DNA from: Amoebophrya sp. A120
Taxonomy: Eukaryota; Sar; Dinophyceae; Syndiniales; Amoebophryaceae
Assembly: GCA_905178155.1 (NCBI GenBank)
Contig: CAJINV010000002.1
Location: 8,637,224 to 8,701,223, forward strand
Length of the DNA: 64,000 nt
Reading direction: 5' to 3'
The notes under the pieces were generated by a model. It worked only from the letters and a program-made list of their open reading frames with translations. It was not told the origin of the DNA and searched no databases. This document shows, piece by piece, positions 41,754-52,100 of this stretch (the stretch's first letter is position 1; the number at the start of each line of letters is the position of its first letter). Both the position numbers and the translations under genes were made by a program.

Positions 41754-42549
41754 CTGCAAGCGCAAGGCATTGGAAAAATCTTTTAATATATAAGAACTGC
41801 AATCTCCACAGAGAAGATCACACTGAGTTTGGAGAAACATCGGTGCTCGAGAGACAAATCAGAAAACTTTGAGCATGGCTCTTGATCTTGTTCTTTTCTA
41901 TTGGTTTCCATCTGCATCTGTTACTCTTGCTCGTCTAAATACAAGTGCATCCGATTCTCTGATCTTTTGACTTCTTTTGGTCCGTTGCGCAACCGCAACC
42001 GCATAGATAATTAGAACAGAATAGAATACAATCAACATTCCTACCTCTTCACAAAAAAGGCAACGACAGCATATGAACGAAAGGGGAGGCCGTTCGATAA
42101 TCATCTGCGTCGGAGGTGAAGCCAAAGCACTCAAACCATCTTGTCGAATGCAAGGCGGAAGCTTCATATGATTACAGGGAGTGCTGTAACGCAGAGATTT
42201 CTTACTGTCAGTTTTGTGCTTCAAGTTCAGCGCGAAAGCTCAATCGTTCCATGATATCCATCAACGTGGTTTTTTTCGTCTTTGCTCACGCATCATGTAT
42301 GGCAATTCTCTTTTTCTTTTGTCTGCCTAGAGCTCAAAGTATACTGTTTTTTTATGTTGGGAATAGTTGACGCGACGAATTCAATTGTCGCAAGAGACAT
42401 GCGATCGATGAAAAGTAGAAGTAAGAGATCGCTGAAAATTTTTTGATTTTTTTTTTACATTATTTGTCTACTAAGCATGAAAAAGTTTTCTAGAGTACTT
42501 TTGCTAGCCATTGACATTTGATTGAGGGAGCGCAAGCGCGTCTGCATCC

Positions 42550-43304
42550 TCAGCTCTTCAATCTTCCGCCGGAGTTCAACTCCAACCCCTCCGCCGCGAT
42601 CTGCTCCACCTCATACGCCAACGCTCTGCCCCTGACAACGTCGCCACTCGCACCGGAAAAAATGGTAAGTCGACTTCTCGGCATCAATTTAGCATCACCG
42701 GCACCACCAGTACTGTGGTTTGCTTGCGAATGGTGCGACTGCGAACTCGTCGGGGTGATCCAGCGGGCTTCCAACAGGAGCCTCGTCCCACAAGCCGGCT
42801 CACCACTCGGATGCGGGATGACAAAGATCTCTGTATTTGTAGATTATATGCGGTTGTATTCACCGGAACGACGTAGCAATTTTTGTTTTTTACGTAGGTA
42901 TGCTCAGCGGGAGCAGTGGACTCGCGTGTGATGTTAACGCAGCGCCGAGGAACAAGTATGTAGTTTCCCTCAGCACATAGACGAAATATCAATGAACATG
43001 ATTATGAGTGCCTGTCCATGCATACGTAAAGAAAAAGCAGAAAAACCTAGATATTAGTAAATACCGCCGGGCGCCATCTCCTTCTTCATTTCCCCTCGAA
43101 CGAAGACTGGCAGTCGGACTTGCTCGGACTGAGATAACGGCAACGCGATGGCCCGCCGGCACTCCATTTTCATCTTCATGTGCCAGAGAGGGTGTGTCTT
43201 CATCTGGACAGCGCTGGGAGACGAGACGGCACCGCCCCAGGACCGCCTTCCGTTCAAGAGCGTCAGGTCCGCGCACTGCTGCGGGTCGAACAGGTAGCTC
43301 GTGC
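42550..43304 (-). CDS. Two-exon coding unit (5' end unresolved)
   Basis: Exon A (43304-43065, 240 nt) follows AAAAACAG and reads SYLFDPQQCADLTLLNGRRS, then HPLWHMKMKMECRRAIALPL, ending before GTATTT. Exon B (42830-42550) follows AAATACAG and reads IFVIPHPSGEPACGTRLLEA, then SRLTIFSGASGDVVRGRALA and VEQIAAEGLELNSGGRLKS to a TGA. The phase is 1 on both sides and the codon completes as Glu, so the join is well supported (234-nt intron). Exon A begins mid-codon, so a small 5' exon must lie between 43305 and the neighbour's stop at 43507. The product looks like a small globular protein; no family recognised. A ten-base A run occurs about 95 nt past the stop. Confidence 0.55.
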
Positions 43305-43506
43305 CTGTTTTTTTCGAAAATTTGTCAAGATGAAGCTGCGTGTGTCTATCTACACTCATTGCCCATTATCGTTCTTCTTCTTTTGCTTTGGTAACAGGAC
43401 CATGCTGCAACTTCAGTGAAGCTTTATGTCGGGTTGCGATGGATTTACGATAAAGCCGTAGTGGTACCGGCCTCTCAATCAAATTTTATTCCCCTAGATG
43501 GACAAA

Positions 43507-45408
43507 TCACACCGAAGAACAAAGCGCCTCAACTTTAAACGTACCTTCTTCAAACACGCTGCGGTCGAGGTCGTTCTCTTCCATTAACATCGCCAGATTG
43601 TAAGCCTGCCCGGTGAAGAGGTAAAACCTTTTCTGTTTTGGCGGTGTCGTAGTTGGCGTTGCAGCTACTGGAGGAGAACGCTGCTCTCCTGCAGAAACCG
43701 CAGCAGCTGTCGAAACGACCACTGGTGACCCATTTCGATTTGATGTGGGCGCATTGTCGCTTTGTGTCGTGCTGCTGTAGTTCGCTCCTCTACTATCTTC
43801 GTCTGCTACGGTGCTCGGCGTTGCCTCCACTTGTGTCTGCCAGTCGAAGTGCTGCTTCCCTCCGCTGTTTTCACTTCGCTGAGCCTCGCGAAATTTTTCC
43901 ATGAATGCGCGGGCACAAGAGCCAAAGGGTCGCCGTTTTCGCGCATTAGTGCCGTCATCTGTTTCTTTTTTCTCCGGCTTTTTACCAACCACGCTCACGA
44001 CGACCGCGTCGCTGTAGCATTCCCAGACGGCATCCAAAAGCTCGGGCCATTCCACATCGTCCGCGATATTGAGAGAAGCGGCAGCGGGCCCTTCGGCAGC
44101 GTTTTGCTGGTGATGCCGCGGAGTGTTTGTTTTTGAGCTAGACTGCGTTTTCTGTCCATCCAACCACAAGTACTCACTGTCCTCTCGCAGCTCCTCGAAC
44201 CGCGTAAACGCGCCTCCCATCGTCGGCACTGCGGTGTAGAGAAGGTAGAATTGCCGGGACTCGGGAAGCCGGATCTGCAACGGCAGCAGGTGGAGGACTA
44301 CTTGCTGGTTTGTCATGATTGCTGACGCGCTCTGTTGGTGTTGGCTTCCCGCAGCACGTGGCGGCGTATCCTCGCGCGCAACAGGACGCCCGGGTTGTTG
44401 GAACTCGTTTATTGCTGTCTGCTGATTATTCTGGTTCATCCCTCCTTGTGCTTGTGGCCCGCAGGACTTCGACATATTGCAATTGGAATTTCCATTGTGC
44501 TGCTCTTGTAACAATAAGGCTTCCGCAGAAGCCACGACGCTGCGGGAATCAGTTCCCACATTGGAGGAACTCGCGTAATTGTTGCTGTACTGCGAATTCT
44601 TCCCGCCAAAGTGCTGCAGACCCTCGTTGCTTTGCGGGTTGAACTGCCCACCGCCTCCGCCGCTATGAAGCTGTTGATACACGGCGCTCGTGTAGAAGCT
44701 GGTCTGCCCGGACGATGCTAGTGCGGCCCCCGAAGAGGCTCCGCCGGGAGTGTCACTTCTTGTTGTTGCCCTGTATTGCATACTCTGCTGCGCTGCGTTC
44801 GGCGTCGGGAGCAGTACTGTTTTTGGCCTTTCTTGGCTTTCGGGAGGAATTCGAATAACACCCTGATCAACAAACTGCTTAAAAATTTGCCTTTGAAGTT
44901 CCATTCTTGTTGTGTTTTGCTCCTGTTGCTGCGGGAGAATTACTTGTTGACCGCTATTAAGAATCTGAAGCAGCTGCTGTTGCGGTGATAGGTTAGCTCC
45001 TCCTGCATTGGTAGGCTGAGACCACCCAGACCAGGCTGCACCCGCGACGCCAGACGCTCCTCTCGAGCCCGCCAGTTGTCCCTGCTGGTTCGCCAGCTGC
45101 GCGACGTGTTTGTTGTACACCTCGACAAATCTTGGGTCTTGCATTGCTCCTAGGGTGAGCTGGTTCAGTGCTTCCTGATCTTGGCATTGCGCTTGCTGGT
45201 GACCATTTCCGTAGTGCTGTCCCGAGATGTGCGTCTGCGTGTCGTTTCCTCTATTAAATCCGCTCATCTGTGAGAGCAGCTTTAGCTGCTCACCATTCAT
45301 TTCTCGCAGCCTCTCTGGAGGGATATAAGAGCTCCCGGACATCCCCTGTGCTCGTTGCTGCTGCTGCTGGGCAGCCGCCAGGTTGCTGTTGCTCACAATC
45401 GACTGCAT
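43507..45408 (-). CDS. Gln/Asn-rich protein, 633 aa
   Basis: An uninterrupted frame from ATG (MQSIVSNSNLAAAQQQQQRA) to TGA. Residues 1-370 are rich in Gln, Asn, Ser and Gly, prion-like in composition, with short helical islands (DQEALNQLTLGAMQDPRFVE and RMELQRQIFKQFVDQGVIRI). From about residue 375 the sequence becomes more ordered: LHLLPLQIRLPESRQFYLLY, FEELREDSEYLWLDGQ, and WPELLDAVWECYSDAVVVSV. A Ser/Thr/Pro linker and a conserved-looking C-terminus follow (RFYLFTGQAYNLAMLMEEND). Such composition is common in transcription or mRNA-granule proteins, but that is inference. No RNA-binding domain or membrane segment was recognised. The intergenic gap to the next gene's first visible exon is only 200 bp. 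Confidence 0.7.
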   Translation of the reverse strand: MQSIVSNSNLAAAQQQQQRAQGMSGSSYIPPERLREMNGEQLKLLSQMSGFNRGNDTQTHISGQHYGNGHQQAQCQDQEALNQLTLGAMQDPRFVEVYNKHVAQLANQQGQLAGSRGASGVAGAAWSGWSQPTNAGGANLSPQQQLLQILNSGQQVILPQQQEQNTTRMELQRQIFKQFVDQGVIRIPPESQERPKTVLLPTPNAAQQSMQYRATTRSDTPGGASSGAALASSGQTSFYTSAVYQQLHSGGGGGQFNPQSNEGLQHFGGKNSQYSNNYASSSNVGTDSRSVVASAEALLLQEQHNGNSNCNMSKSCGPQAQGGMNQNNQQTAINEFQQPGRPVAREDTPPRAAGSQHQQSASAIMTNQQVVLHLLPLQIRLPESRQFYLLYTAVPTMGGAFTRFEELREDSEYLWLDGQKTQSSSKTNTPRHHQQNAAEGPAAASLNIADDVEWPELLDAVWECYSDAVVVSVVGKKPEKKETDDGTNARKRRPFGSCARAFMEKFREAQRSENSGGKQHFDWQTQVEATPSTVADEDSRGANYSSTTQSDNAPTSNRNGSPVVVSTAAAVSAGEQRSPPVAATPTTTPPKQKRFYLFTGQAYNLAMLMEENDLDRSVFEEGTFKVEALCSSV

Positions 45409-45409
45409 C

Positions 45410-45884
45410 CTTCATGTGCGTTTCTTTTCCTTTTCGTGTTACGCTTACACGTACAGCATAGATAGCGAGTTTCGAATGGACTTAGAGTCCTGCCTCCTCG
45501 GCGAGACCACGAGGACAAGTGTACGGCGCAGCTGCTCGTAGTAACAGCGATAGCCTTGCCGTAGCCGTTGTTACACAGAGTAAAAAATCTTCGGTACTCA
45601 AGATCAACATCAAGTTAGGCATTACACCAAATCACGAATAAAAGATAAAGAACCGAGCGACAGTGACTGGGGAGAAAGAGGCGTCATTGACATTCTTGCT
45701 CACGTACTTTAGTTATCTTGACTATGACTTGTCCAGCGTGCTGATGCGACGAGCCAAGAACTATGTGATCTCCTGTCACCTTACGCTCTACAGTGAAAGG
45801 TCTTCTCGTCACGATATCAAAGGATCCAAGTGCAGCAGCATGTGGAACGTGTCGCATCATATCAGACCAGCGGAGATGATCAAA
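45410..45884. other. Intergenic gap
   Basis: About 475 bp upstream of the Gln-rich gene and downstream of the hidden exon ending at 45885. A plus-strand frame of 153 codons crosses into that exon but is judged to be its shadow. No other structure was seen. Confidence 0.4.
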
Positions 45885-46112
45885 CTATCTTTTCATGTTG
45901 ATGTGCCAGTGGTCCAGACCCCGCAGGATCTTAGTTGGTTCGTTGTAGGCCTGCAAATTCTTGGACACAAAAGAAAGATCACGATTGCCACTCGCTTGGG
46001 AGGTCAAGCGAACTCCAGTGGCAGCTTCTCGTCTTTTCGCACTGGTCATAGATACGTCCCTCTTGACGTCGTATTGTGGTGCAGCTTCTTTCGAAAAAAA
46101 TCCAGTGTAGTG
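45885..46112 (-). CDS. Hidden terminal exon just downstream of the giant PDZ-like gene
   Basis: A 75-codon minus-strand frame with strongly protein-like composition: YTGFFSKEAAPQYDVKRDVS, then MTSAKRREAATGVRLTSQAS, ending NEPTKILRGLDHWHINMKR and TAG. It starts only about 30 nt after the giant gene's TAA at 46142. An internal ATG would give 54 aa, but the codons before it look equally coding, so it may be a last exon spliced from an upstream donor, possibly an alternative 3' exon of the giant gene. A pyrimidine-rich TTTTTTTCGAAAG could be the acceptor. No family recognised. Confidence 0.45.
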   Translation of the reverse strand, partial: HYTGFFSKEAAPQYDVKRDVSMTSAKRREAATGVRLTSQASGNRDLSFVSKNLQAYNEPTKILRGLDHWHINMKR

Positions 46113-46141
46113 TCACGACAGTAAACGATTAGCGTGCTTCT

Positions 46142-49100
46142 TTATTTTTTCCTGCTCAGCTCCACGTCTTTTTCTACTCTTTTCAGATACGCGGCTGCAA
46201 GTTTCGCGTTTCCCCGGTCGGCGGCTTCTTTGTACCTGCGATACAGCGGATGAGCTCGCAGCTCGTGGTCCTCGTTATCACCTTTTGGCTTTTCCGCTTT
46301 TTGGTGATTCGGCTCCTTCATCATCCCTTTCGAGGCGGCCTCTTTTTCTGTTTGCTTGTTTTCATGATGCTCTCCACGGTGCGGCAACGGTGCGGAATGC
46401 TCAGCGCTATTCTTTTCGTTTCCCGATCGCGCGACAACGTCTTTCTTCACTTTCCGCCCCGGCTGCACTTCGTTGCTCTCAGCTGAAGCTCCGGACGCTC
46501 CTTTTCTGTCCCGCTCAGCTTTGCGCATGTTGGACACCTCTGCCATGAGCGCGGCATTCCGTCCGAGAACCTCTCGCTTGGCATGCGCGTAGTGATTTTT
46601 TATCTCACCCGCATCTCCCTCATCCGCCCTACCACTTTTGCCACCCAAACCCATCGGCTTCAGATGCGGCGCGACGATGTGCTTTCTCGGCGCGGTAATA
46701 ACCTCCACAGCATTGGGGTTCAGCGACCCACGAATGTGGCGGTCCGGACTGATTTCGAACTGCAACCCCGGACTCAGTCTCGCCGTGTCCGCCTTGTGCT
46801 TCAGAATCTCCAGCTTGCGCCACTTCTGTGAGAACAGGGCCCGCAGACTCAGGTCTTTGCGGTCAAGGAATTCCAGTGCCTTATCCAGCTTTTTCTCTTC
46901 AGAATGTGATGGAACGCCGGCAGGTGGGGTTGCTCCGCTTGAATCCGGCCCTGTGTGCTCGTGATGGTCAGTGTGAGAAGTGCTGCCGTGATGCGTCTCA
47001 CTGTGCTGTTCTTTTATTTGATCATGATGACGATGGTGATGATGTCCGTGCTCTTGCAGTGGTCTATGGTGATGCGATTCGTGGCTGTGATGGTGCCCCG
47101 AATGAGACTTGTGTTGGTGATGTCCACTCTTCTGTGGCCTGGTGCGATTCCGAAAACGACCTGGGGGGGAGTTAGAATTTTGCAACTCCCTCGCCACGTC
47201 GTCGATCGCCGGTGGGGTGTTTTCCAATTGGCGAAGCCAGGCGTCCGTCTCCGCATTGTCGACTTCCTCCTGCCTTTCCGCTTCCAAGGCTTTGTTGCTC
47301 GTGAAGTCATCGTCTACATCGAACAAGTGCGGTTTCTGTCTCTCGTAGCGTCGCCACTTTTTTTCTGAATCGGCTAAGGCTGCCAAAATCTCTGTGCCCG
47401 TGGTTAGATTCCGCGGGACGTAGAGCGAGGGAGAGGTAGTGGTTGGTTGATACAGATGCGGGCTCGTTGGTTGTAGGCTCATGACCTGCAAGTTGTGATG
47501 CGGAGATGCAGCCATCATGGAAGCAAGTGCTCCTTCCTCGTCTTCCTCGTGCCGGTAGACTGGGACTAGTGCGTTCTGACTTCTTGTCTGGTTGCGCCGC
47601 CTTTCGCGCTCAATAGCCACCGCAGGATCATCCTCCGCGGACAGCGCCTTTATTCTCTGCTTCTGCGCCGATAATTCGGCACCTCTTGCTTCCATCAGCA
47701 TCTTTTGCAAATGCTTCGGAAAGATCCCTGCACGGCTACCGAACCACAGACTTTGACCGGAAAGGTAGAAATTACTCGGAGCGGTAAAAACTTCTTGCTG
47801 TCCCGCTGCGACAGTGTGGCTCGGTGGAGAGTTGTTCCTTTTGCCTCCAGAAGTCTTCAGTCCTTTACCCGTCGCGCCGCCGGTCAAAAACTCCATTTTG
47901 TCGTGGTCTTTCTGCACCAACGCCAAATGGTGCTGCTGGCTCGCTGCGTCGGCATTTTCGGTTTCGAACTCAAGAACCTCGTCGTGGTTTCCGTGCTCCG
48001 CTTCCAATCCCTCGAGTTTCAAGTGATGATCGTCCGCCACGACGCGCTGAAAGTGGCCCACCATGTCAAACACGACCTGCTTCCGCTTCTCCCCAGCTTT
48101 CATAAAGATGTCATCGAAGTCCTTCACAACAGTCAAACTTTTACTGTTGTGCAGATCCAAGCTGTTCTGCAGAACTTTATTTCCAGCAGTACTCGTTGCC
48201 GCCGCACTTCCACTGGTCCCACCTCCAAGCATCTCTGCAAGAACCAGCAAGACTAACCCGCGAATCACCTCGTCTACGTGGAAAGACTCCCAGAATTGCA
48301 CCGCTTTCCAAAGTTCCGCGAGCTGCGAAATGGAGAGGTTGAGTTGCAGCAGATTCAACAGCAAGAAGTCGCTCATTTTGTCGCACTCGTGCATCAGAAA
48401 ATGCTGGGCCTCAAGCAAATCTTCGAGCTCAATTTCCCGGTTGCGCCTTTCCTTGAGCGACTCCTGCCGCGAGGACCCTGTCTCGGTGTTGCCTGGTTTG
48501 GAGAAGTGAAACATCACACTGAAATGCTCGAGGAAGCTTTCGCGCTGTCTGGTACGCGGAGTGAGATTATCATGATCGATCATTTGTGGGGTCGCGTCAA
48601 CCTCAGCAGCCGCATCCTGTTGTTTGGACGGTGCACGCCGATCGGCAGGAGTGTGATCATGTCGGAGCTCCTGGTCCTCCAACTCGTCGTCATCGACGAT
48701 GTGCTCGTCCCACAGAAACTTTTCTTCTCTTGGGCCAGAAACTTCTTCTTCCTCAATCTCCAGGGAAACAGGCACTGGTTTCGCTTTTGGGGGCTTAGCT
48801 TTCAACGAATTCTCTTTCGCAGCATTATCCACCGCCTTCGTCTTTGCCAGCAAATCGTGAAGTTTTCTTGGTGCAGGTGCAGCCGGCTTCATGCCACTAT
48901 CTTGGTCAATGGTAGCTTCTTTCCGCTTTTGTGTCAGTCTCGCAGCCTTTTCCACCTCCGTGACACCAGCAACTGCTGGAGGCTCCTCAAATCGAATTGT
49001 CTTCTTTTCACCAGCGGGCTTAGCCTCTTCTTTGCCGGCCTTCATCTTAGCGGCCGAGCTGGCACTGCTTGTTTTGGTCGTGGTCCCTGCTGCATTCAGT

Positions 49101-52100
49101 GTTTTTTCTTCGCGATCTGTCGCAGCCTCACCACCGGTGGATTTTTTTTGTTCAACGCCTGCTCCGGAACTCACTCCTGCAACACTCGCAGTTGATGCTC
49201 CTCCTGCCGAACTAGGTCCGGCCGTATTTTCTCCAACCTTATTTCTCCTCCGCCCCAGCCGCGGACCCCTTGTACCAGTACCAGGAGCTGTAATCGGTGG
49301 CTTGTACCGAAATGGAAAAGCCGCCGTCTTCGTCTTAGAAGCTTCTTTTTGCGCCGTAGCAATTGTGGTAGTTGCCTTCGATCCCTGTGCAGCAGCTCCG
49401 GCAGGTGCAAGCGCTTTAGGAGCTCTCGCCGATTTATTCGTCATCGAATCAGCTACTGCAGCACTAACCGACGCAGGAGGTGGAGCGCCCCGCGGGCTAA
49501 TCTTCACTGACGAAACACCCACGACTTTCACGAGTACACCAGGAGTTGTACCGCGGCGTGAAGACGCATCGGACTCCGCAGCTGCCTTCTTCTCCCTCTT
49601 TGTCTTCACGATCTTCGTACTGCTGGTCTGCCCCGGTTCGGTTCCCGCTGCAATGGTGACGCTGAAGGTGGATTGGACGCTGGCAGCGAGCTCGTCCAGG
49701 TCGATACCTAGTTCTTCCTCTTCCTCCTCTTCCTCTTCGACGGTTTCAGGTACAGGCGCAAGACGAGCGGCAGCCTTTGCCTGTGCAACAGAAATAGGAG
49801 GCACAACGGCAGTTTTGATGATACTTGTGGTCTCAGTACCTGGTTTCTCTTGTCTCCTCTGATCACCGAGAGTCGCAGCAGTTGAAGTCCCTGCTTTTTC
49901 CAAAATTTCATCCAAATCCTCACCTGCACCTTCATCATCTTGCGCAGCCTTAGCTTCTTTCTCCCTAGCGGTTCTAGGAGAGGCTGCAAAAATTTCAATC
50001 GCGACAGGTTTCGTCACCGGCGCAACAGCAGTGCCTTCCTCCTTCGCAGATGAAACTAGAGCTAGCACAGGCTGCGTCGATGCAGTCGTCGTTTTAACCT
50101 TGACATCAGCGGCCTTCCCTGTCGCCTGCCCGATCAGAACATCCAAGTCTTCCCCGGGTTCAATGTCAACTGTTTCCGGCTGCCCTTGGTGATCCAAAAT
50201 GCGCACTTCGATCTGCGGAGTCGCACCATCGGCGTCCTCCTCTGCTCCTCGCCGCGGACTTGTGGCCGGCGACGCTATTTCTACTTCAACGATTGCGGGA
50301 TGATCCGGGGCTTGTGCAAAGGTATGCTGTTGACCTCCTTGTTGATCAAAAACACCAGCCTGCTGCCCGGGAGTTGAGGTGGACACCGTCACCTGAATAC
50401 TGGTCGCTGGCACTGCTGCCGCGATTTCGTCCAAATCCTCCCCTGCGTCCTCGACGTCCCCTGTCGCTTTTATTTGTTTATCCCGCGCACTTGCACCAGG
50501 CGACGCAATCTCGATCAAAACCCGGGGAGATGCCAACGCGTCTCCTGTGTCATCTCCCTCGTCAACATCTTTCTCTTTACCTCGGGGAGACACGACTGTT
50601 ACTGTCGTGACTTGCTGTCCAGGTTCGAAATCGTCTCCATCATCTTCCTCTTTCCGTCGAGGAGAAACGACTGTCACGGTGGTGACTTGCTCTCTAGCAT
50701 CGTCATCCTCTCCGCCGTCCTCCTGTCGCGGAGACTGCGAAACGGTGACTTTGACTTCCACACCCGACTCAGTCATCACAGTCGCCCCGGCGGCTTGTTC
50801 CGGTTGTGCAGATATTTCCTGTCTTTGGACAGCAGTCTGACCTTGGTCTGCTGTGTCCTCTGTTTTCACGGTGACTTTTACCACGGCGGAAGTTGGTTCC
50901 TCCTCCGCAGCTTCACGCGGACTGGCTCCTGCACCGCTTCGCGGACTAGCTGCCCCGCTTCGCGGACTGCCCGATGGAGAGGCAATGACGACTTTCACAG
51001 ATCGGGGAGAGGCAACACCTTCTTTTTTGGTTTTCTCATCCTCAGGCTTTTCCTCTCCGCCAGTTGTAAAAGCAAGAGCTGCAAGTGGAACGACGATGGT
51101 TGTGGTTTCATCTGGGCCGACCGATACTGCTTTAGCTTTACCAGCGCCTCCGGGTACCATTTTGCTGACGTCGATCACGGGTGGTGGAGCTGCTGCTCCT
51201 GTACCGGAACGACCACTATCCACTTTCACTTCAACTGTGACCTTTGCGGTAGCTGCATCCTTTCCCGCCGCGTCGATTGTTTCGCTAGCCTCCTCCGCCG
51301 GGGCTTCCATCAGCGCGAGCGGTGGAATGACCGGCTGCTTCGGTTCTTGAGGGTCCGCTGCGTTCGCAGCCGATGCGGAAGGTGGTGCGCCCGCTGCTGG
51401 ACCGACCTGAATGAAAACGGGCTCCGGCTGCTCTGAAGATGGGGCGTCAGAAGATACTGTTCCAGCGGGCTCTGGTTTTTGTCCTTCCTCCTCAACTTTG
51501 ACACTAACCACCACTTCCTCCGGTTTCGTAGCGTCTACAGAAACCTGCACGGAACGAGGGGAAAGTTGCTTTTGTGCGGACCGAGGGGAAGGCGGCTTTT
51601 GGATTTGTGCGCTGGTTGACTCCTCTGTCGTTCCTGCAACAACTTCGATGCCCACTTGAACCGAGCGAGGAGATTGCGGCTTCGCTTTCGCAGTTGCAGT
51701 CGCCTCTATCCCCCCGGTATCGGTAACTTGTACTTTTTCTTTTCCCGCCTCTCGCGGAGACGTTGTTTTAACAGTGACGAAAACTGCAGGCTGCTCCTGT
51801 GCAATTGTGGCATCTTTCGGCGCCGCCCTGGGCGAAACAGCTACTTGCACGATCCCGACCTGCGGCACCGTAGCCAGAGCTGCCGTGCCCGCTTCGGCTT
51901 TTTTTCTATCGACGAGGAGCGACTTGTCGCCCACGTGCACAACGATTGGCACTTTGAAAGGATCATCGTCGTCCATGTTCACTCGGTGCGTGAATCGCGG
52001 TGGCCCCTTTTCTGATTTTGTCGGCATCACTAAAAGGCTCTTCCCGCTGGCCCCACCCTTCAGCGCCGCCTTCCAGTTCGCAGGCAGGTCCCGTGACACG

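Noticed and set aside
42527-42664. Plus-strand exon ending at a consensus GTAAGT (42665)
   Set aside because: The donor looks good, but the minus-strand reading joins in phase with its neighbour at 43065 and gives a long, well-behaved translation. The GTAAGT is probably coincidental.
45663-46124. Plus-strand ORF of 153 codons
   Set aside because: It overlaps the minus-strand exon at 45885-46112, whose translation is far more protein-like.
48278-49195. Plus-strand frame of 305 codons
   Set aside because: Antisense to the C-terminal part of the giant PDZ-like gene; no start context or protein-like segments of its own.
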